Shown one piece after another: positions 55,612 through 64,000 of a stretch of DNA of 64,000 bases (the stretch's first letter is position 1; each line of letters begins with the position of its first letter). The position numbers and the translations under genes are program-made. Under the pieces are notes generated by a model. It had not been told where the DNA came from and ran no database searches. It saw nothing but the letters and a program-made list of their open reading frames with translations. Origin of the DNA: Hygrocybe punicea (Eukaryota; Basidiomycota; Agaricomycetes; Agaricales; Hygrophoraceae); assembly GCA_963556145.1 (NCBI GenBank), contig OY744462.1:434001-498000 (forward strand), read 5' to 3'.

Positions 55612-57426
55612 TCAGAAATATGAGTATGCATTTGTAATATCTACAAGCCATTTATAAAATACCGCTGAAAATGTGTCCGCAAAAGATCCGATTGGTGCCC
55701 GAGCAGATTTCGCGCCTTGCTTCATGTTGGACCACAAGCTGCAGGTGTGATACCGTTCGATCTCGTTCACAAAGTAATTGACATTGTTGGTGTTTGAATC
55801 AACAATGAGTGAAATGTCCATGCAACAAAATACACTCATTGAAGGTTTCCCAGCAATCAAAGTCGACTCTATGGCATACAGCCCCTCGTAGGTGTCTCGT
55901 ACGAAGCCGAAGAATTGCTGTCTTGCTTGATCTCCAATTGCAATGGAGCCGTGATCTGGATTGCAAACATCAGTTTTCATGAGCATTCCCTGTGCTTGGA
56001 ACGATCTTGGAAAATGCCAAAAACTCATGAACATGTAATGTGAGATGGAGGGCATCTGCCTACCTCAATTCCTCTAAAGTATAGAAGATCGTCACAATAT
56101 CCCACCTCCACGATTTGCTCTCTTTGTTGTAATGCGTATGGACCGTGTAAATGTCCCTTCCACCTAACAAAAACACTTGCCATTCTCCAATCTTGGCCAG
56201 CGGCTCAACATAGGTTTGACTGAACCAACACGAACTGGGGACCTTGCAGTTCAGGCACATATAGTCCCAATTCCGCCTTGGATCGCCCAGGAACAACACA
56301 TGGTGACCGGTGTCATTATGCGTTCGCTTCAAAACAATGTTTGGTGGAAACGGTTCACCGTCCTTCAGCAGCCTCGATTGTGGTCACATCGTGTGTGTCG
56401 TTGACAATGCAACATGGAGCAGGTTTTGCATCTGCGTCCATTTCGAATGCACAGTGTTCATTTGTTTTGGTGGTGGCCACACCTGAACCGTTCGACACAG
56501 CTCGTCAATTCCGGCCAAGAATGTCAACACATTTTCGACCGTTATACCATATTGATTACCACTATGGATGATATTTGAATTAACTGAATTAAAAACAGGA
56601 AAATTGACAAAAATGTTTGACACGCTCACATATAGGACATTCCCATGTCCACACCACCAAATACGCAATCGGTGGATTTGAACTTATTCCATGTTATATT
56701 CGACCCCAGTGAGTTGAGCATGGCATGGGCAAACTCCGGCCAAAACATGTATTCAACATTGAAGCGGCGTATTGCACCGTTGGGTTCGTCACACCGCCAG
56801 TGGTGCATTCGCATAGCAACATAAACCTGGAATTGGAAGTATTCTTTAGCGATAATTCTCCATACATCTTTAAAAATACAAACCCATTCCTGCATGCAAA
56901 CAAAATATCGCGTCTTGTGTGCCTTGATATTGTGAATATAACCATCGAGGTGCGAGACGGTTTCGTATTCGTCTTGTGAAACTGTAACGTTGATGAATGC
57001 AAGATCATTGGTTGCGGCGGCTTTACTTGTAATACGGGTGGTGGGATCAAGAACAAAGATGATGTGGAAAACGGGATCGTTTCTGACGGACTGTGTAATC
57101 GTGCTCATGGGAGCATCCTCCATCTCTACATCGGAATTTGGTTCTGGTGTATTGGACGCTGTCGATGGCAACAATGCCAGTTCCTCTTCAGTAGGATTTT
57201 GAATACCCATGGAATTGTCTGTGCCCTTCCGTCCAATACAGCTGGATAGAGGACAGGTACCGGATGTGATGCAATTTGGATGCTTGCTTGCGGATCCACA
57301 ATGGCGCTGACAGGAACTTCCTTCCTTTTTCCAGAGGATGGTTTGTGTCTGCATCGAGATGCAGTTTCGTCCTGGACAGATGTGGCAGCACACTTCATAG
57401 CCAACTTCCTTGCGAGATTTGGGCAT
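55612..57426 (-). CDS. Uncharacterised multi-exon protein
   Basis: The ATG at 57426 (MPKSRKEVGYEVCC) is the start. CxxC pairs near the N-terminus (CCHICPGRNC) may bind zinc. An acidic linker (NSDVEMEDAP) follows, then ordered blocks (FHIIFVLDPTTRI, VEYMFWPEFAHAMLNSLGSN). After an intron (GTGAGC..., near 56635) come NQYGITVENVLTFLAGIDEL, HVLFLGDPRRNWDYMCLNCK and DISLIVDSNTNNVNYFVNEI. The frame changes near 56390, so an extra intron or a frameshift exists there. Function unknown; a nucleic-acid-linked role is not established. Confidence 0.5.
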
Positions 57427-57689
57427 ATTGAAAATCTAAAAGATCAGATTATGTTAGTTCGTCAATTCAATGGGGTCCGAAATGGTACTGTAATATACCG
57501 GTATGTATTCTGTAACTCGGGATGTGTTGTGAGATGGTGAGTGTCAAGGAGAAGAAGAGTTAATCAATTTTGGATAATCCTTTTGACTATCAATGATATT
57601 GGATTCGTGTCAGGTGACAACGGCGACAATGATGCTCCCCCGGTTGGATCGGCAAGGGTTTGGTTGTGCACCCATATTTGTCTTTAGAA

Positions 57690-58067
57690 TGAATAACAAT
57701 GTAACGACCTCCGAACATGTGTCGAACACTGTTCGGCAAGTGTTCGGTTAGTCATATGCATATTGATGCGTTAATTAATGTCCGTGTGGCTTGTCGAACA
57801 CTTGTCGAACAGTGTTTGGCCTGTTCGACACGTGTTCAACAAGTCATTGCTACATTAACAAATCAAGTGGAATATATATTAACGTAGATACGGCTTGTCA
57901 AACACTTGTCGAACAGGCCAAACACTGTTCGACAGGTGTTCAACAAGTCATTTCTACGTTAATAAATTAAGTGGAATATATATTAATATAGATACGGCTT
58001 GTCGAACACTTGTCGAACAGTGTTCAGCCTGTTCGACAAGTGTTCGACAAGCCATATCTACGTTACA
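57690..58067. repeat. TGTTCGACAAGTGTTCGACA satellite, left side
   Basis: Near-palindromic words (GTCGAACACTTGTCGAACAG, TGTTCGGCCTGTTCGACA) separated by AT-rich segments at about 115-120-bp spacing. They also appear at 58918-58985 beyond the palindrome. Confidence 0.8.
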
Positions 58068-58068
58068 G

Positions 58069-58876
58069 CTGTTTGCATAAAGCATGACAGTAACTGGGCT
58101 TTTTTTAATTCAATTGAGAAATGTGGACTTAGTGGAATTTTCAATGCTGTTTTGTGTTTCTCATGAAATACTGCATGGAATGATATGGTTATAGAGGGAA
58201 AGTTGTACTATTTTTGAAGGGCTATCAGGCCCTCTAATTACATTTGGACAATATTCAGTGTGTAGTGAGTGGTGGATGAAATAAAAGGTAAACTAGTACT
58301 TTTTGACACCCAAAATGATATTGTCAAATTATGGCATCAAATGAACTCATATGAAGAAGATTGTAGGGAGAAAGTTGTTCATTTTTTCAAGGGCTAGGAG
58401 TACATATACCGTGTTTTTCTTTATTTTTGTCTTCTCAGCCCATAATTATGATTCTTGTGGTATTTCAAATTTAATGCAGGCAAACATGGTACAGATGTAA
58501 TATTGGCTGAGAAGACAGAAATAAAGAAAAACACGGTATATGTACTCCTAGCCCTTGAAAAAATGAACAACTTTCTCCCTACAATCTTCTTCATATGAGT
58601 TCATTTGATGCCATAATTTGACAATATCATTTTGGGTGTCAAAAAGTACTAGTTTACCTTTTATTTCATCCACCACTCACTACACACTGAATATTGTCCA
58701 AATGTAATTAGAGGGCCTGATAGCCCTTCAAAAATAGTACAACTTTCCCTCTATAACCATATCATTCCATGCAGTATTTCATGAGAAACACAAAACAGCA
58801 TTGAAAATTCCACTAAGTCCACATTTCTCAATTGAATTAAAAAAAGCCCAGTTACTGTCATGCTTTATGCAAACAG
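58069..58876. repeat. Palindrome with about 370-bp arms
   Basis: Arms 58069-58437 and 58508-58876 pair with x + y = 116945 and look almost identical. The loop is about 70 bp. Arm ends are ACAGCTGT words. No TA or other clear duplication is visible because satellite continues on both sides. No gene. Confidence 0.9.
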
Positions 58877-59060
58877 CTGTAATAAATATTCCACTTGATT
58901 TATTAATGTAGCAATGATTTGTCGAACACTTGTCGAACAGTGTTCGGCCTGTTTGACAAGTGTTTGACAAGTGTTTGACAATTCATATCTATGTTAATAA
59001 TCATACCAATATATATATTAGCATCAAGCATGTTCGGCCTCTTCGCCGTGTCATAAGTTA
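58877..59060. repeat. TGTTCGACA satellite, right side
   Basis: Short continuation of the satellite outside the right arm, ending near 59040. Confidence 0.7.
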
Positions 59061-59149
59061 AGAATATATTTGTATAGTTCACTTCAGTCAACCACCTAGC
59101 CCCAACTAACTAGATGTAACACAACTCTGTCGGTGTTCCATCTAAGTGC

Positions 59150-59830
59150 TCATATAACCATGGTACTCCCAAGGACAATTTATTGCCCCAGGGACATTCT
59201 CACTGTAGGCAGGCGTAGGGATATATTCTTATCCCTAGGGACAATTTCCAAAGAAGACCAAGGACTGAATAGTTATCCCAAGGGATGATTTTGACAAAGG
59301 ATCATGGCCTGAAATATTGTCCCATGGGACATATTACAATACCATCAGGGAGAATATATATTTTCCTGGGATATATTCTCAACCAGGTGTTGCCTCAGCT
59401 CAAGCTGATGTTTTTTGAAAAATAGCTATAACATTGTAAATAAAATAGGTAAAATTATGGAAATATTTGTGTGCATAGATTAAAAGGCCTAGGGACTGTA
59501 ATTTCATCCCTTGGGATATTTATTTCGTCCCTTGGGATATTTATTTCATCCCTTGGGATATTTATTTTGTCCCTTGGGATATTTATTTCATCTCTTGGGA
59601 TATTTATTTTACCTGAGAAAAGCCCACGGGACATATAGAATATCCCATGGGACACTTATCTTGTCTTAGAAAACCGCCCATGGGACATAGAACATCCCTT
59701 GGGATACTTTCACTCTTATAGAAACAGCCCATGGGACATGAAAAATATTGCTTGGGATATTTACATTAACCAAGACAAAGCCCATAGGACATATAAAATA
59801 TCCCTTGGGATATTTACTTTACTCAAAAAA
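59150..59830. repeat. CCCTTGGGATATTTATTT satellite
   Basis: Four 21-bp units (TCCCTTGGGATATTTATTT...) at about 59510-59610. More degenerate CCATGGGACATATAGAATAT words flank them on both sides. The cores TCCCATGGGA and TCCCTTGGGA are near-palindromes. Confidence 0.85.
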
Positions 59831-59834
59831 GCTC

Positions 59835-61605
59835 CAATCTACAGGCTGGTGGGACTGCCTGCTTGCTCAGCATCTGCCAAGTCACACAATAATAATCATA
59901 GCAATGCCACATGTTACATAATTTTAATTTACCAACCACTCAAAATAGACATAGCAAATTAAATAATTATTTTCACTAAATACATGGTATTCTAATTTAT
60001 AAGGGGAGAGACAGGGAGGTGGAGGAGAGGAGAGGAGAGGGGGAATGGCAGGAGGAATGACAGGGGGTGAACAGGGGGAGAAGGGGCAGGAGGTGGATGG
60101 GAGGTGGGGATGGTGGATGGACAGCATAGGCAGGGGGAGAAGGGGTAGGAGACAGCCAGGGGGAGAATGGAAAGGAGGAGGGAGGAGGGGGAGGGGAAAG
60201 GAGGGAAAGGAAGGACCAACAATACATACCGGTGTTCCCCTGGTGTCCACGCCCCTCCGCATCCTCGCCCTTGTCCCCGTCCCCGTCCTCATCCTCGTCC
60301 TCGTCGTCCCCGTCGTCCTTGTCGTCCCGGTCCCCGTCGTCGTCGTCGTCCTGGTCCCCGTCGTCGTCGTCGTCCCGGTCCCCGTCGTCGTCGTCGTCCT
60401 GGTCCCCGTCGTCCTCGTCGTCCCGGTCCCCGTCGTCCTTGTCGTCCCGGTCCCTGTTGTCCTCGTCGTTGTCCTCGTCCCCGTACCCATCCGCCTTGTC
60501 CTTGTCCTCGTCGTCCCCGTCCCCGTCGTCCTTGTCCTTGTCCTCGTAGTCCCCATCCCCGTCCCCGTCCTCGTCGTTACCGCGTGGCCCTGTTCCCGTT
60601 CACGTTGTCGTTGCCGTCCCGTTTGCCATCCCGTCCTCGCCATTTCAGTCCTCGTCGTCCCTGCTGCCGTTGTCCTCGTTGTCCCGGTCTCCGTTGTCCT
60701 CATCATCGTCCCGGTCGTCCTCGTTTCCGTCGTCCGTTGCTCCCGTCCCCGTTCTCGTGCTCGCTGTCCTCGTCGTCGTTGTCCCCATTGTCGTCGTCGT
60801 CGTTGTCGTCATCCTTGTTGTCCCGGGTTCCGCGGTCCTCGTCGTCCCGTTCCCCCGTCCCGATCGTCTTCATTTCCTCGTCCGTGTCGTGGTTCCCGTT
60901 CCCCTTGCCGTCGTCTTCCCCTTTCGCGCCGTGGTCGCGTTCGTTCGTTTACCCCTCGTCCTCATTCTCGTCGTCCCCGTTCTTGCTGTCGTGGTCGGCC
61001 TGGGTTGTCCCCGTTCTGGGCTGTGTCCTCCCTCCTTGTCGCCCGCATCCGCGTCTGCTTGTTTTGTTCGCGTTCGTTTGGCACGAGGGTGCGTGAAAAA
61101 AAGCCTAAAAGTATTTAAGTAGTTAGTAGAATAAATGAAAAGCATAAATGGACCACTTACCTGGGGTGCTCTGGCATCCGCACCGTTGTCGCGTTGTTGT
61201 TGAAAGCGACAAGTCTTGTTGAACTCGTGCACGAGACTTTCAACCGGAATTTGCCGATGTCCCAAACAGGGTCGAGTTGCCATATAGGGAAGGGTGGCTG
61301 GATTTTCTTATTATTATTACATGTACTACAGCACCTCAATTGCCAGGGCAAGACCCTGAAGAGATATAGGTATGCTATACCTACCCCACAGGGAGTTTTT
61401 GTATTTTATTTCATTTTATATGGGGAGATATTCACAATGCATTCTATGCCTCTGCCAAAAATGGACCCTTAAACACCTAACTTTGCGACTACAGGTCTGA
61501 AAAATCTAAATTTAATTCTACGGGTACTAGGGAAGGTGTACATTGTGTTCCAGACAAGTGCCTGGTAGTTGGTGGTGCGGGGAATGTGTTGTAGCCAAAA
61601 TATTA
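59835..61605 (+). repeat. Modular repeat family, copy 5
   Basis: Order: AT block (59835-60000), closely similar to 37800-37980 (GGGACTGCCTGCTTGCTCAG, AATAATAATCAT); GA-rich tract (60000-60210); long GTC-rich tract (60235-61080); hairpin-block homologue (61150-61290); AT block similar to 970-1470. Frames up to 357 codons across the GTC tract are Val/Pro, Ser or Arg runs and not supported as genes. Confidence 0.85.
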
Positions 61606-61705
61606 TGAACTTGTCACTCACATTCGAATCATGATTATACGGACTTTTGATTGTCTAGCCACAATGCAAAGATCCAAATCCATTTTGGCTACAACACATT
61701 CTCCG
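61577..61705. repeat. Small palindrome abutting the scaffold gap
   Basis: AATGTGTTGTAGCCAAAAT near 61582-61600 is mirrored by ATTTTGGCTACAACACATT near 61683-61701, just before the N run. Confidence 0.7.
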
Positions 61706-61805
61706 NNNNNNNNNNNNNNNNNNNNNNNNNNNNNNNNNNNNNNNNNNNNNNNNNNNNNNNNNNNNNNNNNNNNNNNNNNNNNNNNNNNNNNNNNNNNNNN
61801 NNNNN
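61706..61805. other. Scaffold gap (100 N)
   Basis: Exactly 100 undetermined bases, probably a fixed-size placeholder. It lies where copies 5 and 6 meet head to head. Confidence 0.95.
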
Positions 61806-63140
61806 GGGTGATTAAGGGTCCAATTTTGGCAGAGGAATACAAGACATTGTGAATATCTCTGAATGTAGACATAAATAAAATACACAAATTAATCTAGGAG
61901 TAGGTATTCTACACTTGTATCTCTGGAGAGTGTTACTTTGTTGATATATGCATTATTGTGCATGCCAGAATATTCACAATGTTCCAGGCATAGTTCCATA
62001 TTTAGCAACTCGACCCCATTTAGGCAATCGGCAACTGCCGGTTGGCTTTCCCGCGCGAGTTGAAGCCTCGACTCGTCCTTTTCAACAACGCGAAATGGGT
62101 GCAGAAGAGCACCCAAGGTTTTATTTTAATTTTCAATCTTTGTTTTTTTTGCTAATGTTGAATTTTGTGTAGTTACCCCCGCGCCAAACGCAGGTGAACC
62201 CGAACACCCACCAACCTACCCAGCCCAGACAAGAACGCCACAGCCACCTCAGCAAACCCAACGGGCGCGGACGACAACGGTCCCGGTGAGGATAGCGGAA
62301 ACAGGCCCGCGATGCCGGGGAAGGTGCCAGATGGCAACGACGAGGACATGCCAGATGGGACACGCCAGACGGCAACGGAGGACACAGACGGCCTGCCAGG
62401 GGACGACGAGGACGGAGATGGCCAGCCATGGGAGGACAGGAGGACGGAGACGACAACGACCAGCCAGGGGACGACGGCAAAGGGAACAACGAGTGATGAC
62501 GACAATAGGACGACGACGAGAACGGGGGACAACGACGGGGATGACGTCGACGGGGACGAAGATGAAGACAAAGACAAAGACAAGGATGGAGACGGGGACA
62601 TGGACGAGGACGAGGACGACGGAGACGTAGATGACGAGGACGACGGAGACGTAGATGACGAGGACGACGGAGGTATGTACATGCCACCCCCCTCCTCTCT
62701 CTCCTCCTCTTCCTCTCTCTGCTGCCTGTCCCTCTCCCACTTCCTTCTCCCACTCCTTCTCCCATTCCCCCTCCTCCCTCCTCCCACTCCCTTCTCCCAC
62801 CCTGCCTGCCTCTTCTCACCTTGTCCCCACCCCCATCCTCCTCCCACCACCACCTGCCATATTTAATTATTTAATTATGTATTTAGATAAATAATAATTT
62901 ATTAATAATTTATATTGTCACTCTAAGCAATATTGAGGTATTGGTTTTCATATGAGGTATGTATTTATTTACAATTGAGTAATATTAAACAAAAAAAGCA
63001 CAATGTATCAAGTGGGGTAATTTCTGATTTTGGCATATAAGTAGCTTCTGTAATGGCTGATAGTAAAACTGAGATATTGTGCATTTTCAAAAGAATAAAT
63101 TTGTAATTTTGCTATTCTGTGTACTTTTAATAATTGCATT
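61806..63140 (-). repeat. Modular repeat family, copy 6
   Basis: On the minus strand: AT block (63140-62860), similar to 28375-28740; GA-rich tract (62860-62690); GTC-rich tract (62690-62290, GACGAC on plus); hairpin block (62175-62020); AT block to the gap. It is head to head with copy 5. Confidence 0.85.
62097..62172 (+). other. Conserved hairpin plus intron-like segment (copy 6)
   Basis: A GGGTGC-loop-GCACCC hairpin at 62097-62114 is followed by a 55-bp intron-like segment: GTTTTA at 62118, GCTAAT branch-like site, end GTGTAG at 62172. It is the third clear example of this arrangement. Copy 5 has an imperfect hairpin and a GTAAGT donor at 61160 on the minus strand. Confidence 0.5.
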
Positions 63141-63780
63141 TCAAATTGTATGACAAGGAAATGGGATACAGCAAATGCTACACATAGTTAAACTGAGGGT
63201 ACAGCAAGTGCGGCACCTGGTTAAACTGGAGGTCCAGCAACTGCTGCACCTGGTTAAACTGGACATACAGTAGCTAGTGCTCCGAGTTAAACTGATGGTA
63301 CAGCAACTGCTGCACCTGGTTAAACTGAGGGTACAGCAAGTGCTGCACCTGGTTAAACTGGAGGTAAAGTAGCTGCTGCTCCAAGTTAAACTGGAGGTGC
63401 AGCAAGTGCTGCACCTGGTTAAACTGACCATCCAGCAGCTACTGCTATGAGTTAAACCAGATGTCCAGCAAGTGCTGTATCTGGTTAAACTGAGCAATCA
63501 GTAGCAACTGCTCTGAGTTAAACTAGACATCCAGCAAGTACTGCTTTCAGTTTAACTGCCAATGCAGTAAGTGGTGGGCACAGTTTAACTAAGCTCACAG
63601 TAACAACTGGCTTGGGTTTAACTGAGCTTTACAGTGAACTGCAGGGCTTAGCACTCCTGCCTCAAGTTTAACTGAACCTACCAGTAATTGCTATGCCGAG
63701 TTTAACTGTATCGCAGCAGGCACTGTCTGGGAGTTTAACTTAAGCCCCAGCTACTAGTGCTGATAGTACACCTAACTTTC
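63140..63780. repeat. 33-bp satellite (GGTTAAACTG word)
   Basis: Units such as GGTTAAACTGAGGGTACAGC followed by AAGTGCTGCACCT. Toward the outer end they change to AGTTTAACTG. Length and layout (GGTTxAxC...CAGCAxxTGCTGCA) parallel the 34-bp satellite at 24480-25260, as if both derive from one ancestor. Confidence 0.9.
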
Positions 63781-63840
63781 GTACCTTAACTGGGTTTGAG
63801 TTTAACTGAAACCCCCTGGACTAATGAGGGCATCGACCCT

Positions 63841-64000
63841 GACATCCAACGTTTTCCGTTCCCCTCATTTCTACCCTCAGATGCCCACCAAAAAGGTTCC
63901 ACTACATCTACCATGTCCTTGCCCGTCGTCAAAACCTCGACTCCTGCTGTCAATCCTGTGGCTTTCAAATACTGGCCTGATGCGCTGCCCAAAAAGCTGC
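63841..64000 (+). CDS. Possible 5' end of a gene running off the window
   Basis: The plus frame stays open to the edge: DAHQKGSTTSTMSLPVVKTS, then TPAVNPVAFKYWPDALPKKL. A preceding TTTCTACCCTCAG resembles an acceptor, so this may be an exon after an intron. Too short to identify. Confidence 0.3.

Noticed and set aside
59500..59620. Regular 21-bp repeats considered as an array with spacers
   Set aside because: No unique spacers; head-to-tail satellite.

Overview
The window looks like a transposon-dense region of a filamentous fungus, most likely an agaricomycete basidiomycete. The reasons are short introns of about 45-60 bp with GT...AG ends, a DUF6570/Helitron_like_N/Pif1 Helitron protein, a BED/hAT transposase with introns, a SAM-like protein typical of mushroom transposons, and lineage-expanded protein families. 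The organism assignment is an inference. No rRNA, tRNA or CRISPR array was recognised. There is a 100-N scaffold gap at 61706-61805.

Layout. 1-1500: one arm of a recurrent modular repeat. 1666-2783 and 9704-9935: fragments of an uncharacterised gene on either side of a 6.9-kb hAT element (2784-9703), which carries a casein kinase 1-like gene besides its own, broken, transposase. 10068-16985: a nearly intact Helitron protein with a cysteine-protease-like C-terminus. 16984-17381: an LTR-like repeat, with an inverted copy at 35710-36095. 17382-21420: relics and a 190-bp tandem array. 21998-23870: a decayed JmjC-like gene. 24411-30010: a large inverted repeat with 34-bp satellites at its outer ends. 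31888-33188: an uncharacterised spliced gene. 34560-35600: two more satellites. 36332-42011: a near-perfect palindrome with 1.83-kb arms.

Inside that palindrome lies a clean 1,625-bp insertion (38163-39787). It has TGTCAYGA terminal repeats and a GTCAG target duplication. It carries two divergent genes: a small membrane protein, and a spliced CCHC zinc-knuckle protein with a DTG motif. A decayed second copy lies at 50193-51340. 42720-44130 is a Helitron helicase relic holding a foldback MITE. 44942-50058 is a Tc1/mariner-like element with a 2.4-kb foldback nested in it. 53425-57426 holds two convergent multi-exon genes of unknown function, the least repetitive part of the window. 57690-59060 is a further palindrome flanked by satellite. 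59150-63780 holds two more head-to-head copies of the modular repeat, and a partial gene may begin near 63840.

Two themes stand out. First, a family of large inverted repeats shares internal modules (AT-rich block, GA-rich tract, GACGAC/CGTC tract, hairpin block), while each copy carries its own minisatellite built from a short near-palindromic word. Second, the two-gene element at 38163-39787 is the best candidate for a mobile system not yet described: the uninterrupted opposite arm of the palindrome serves as its empty site.
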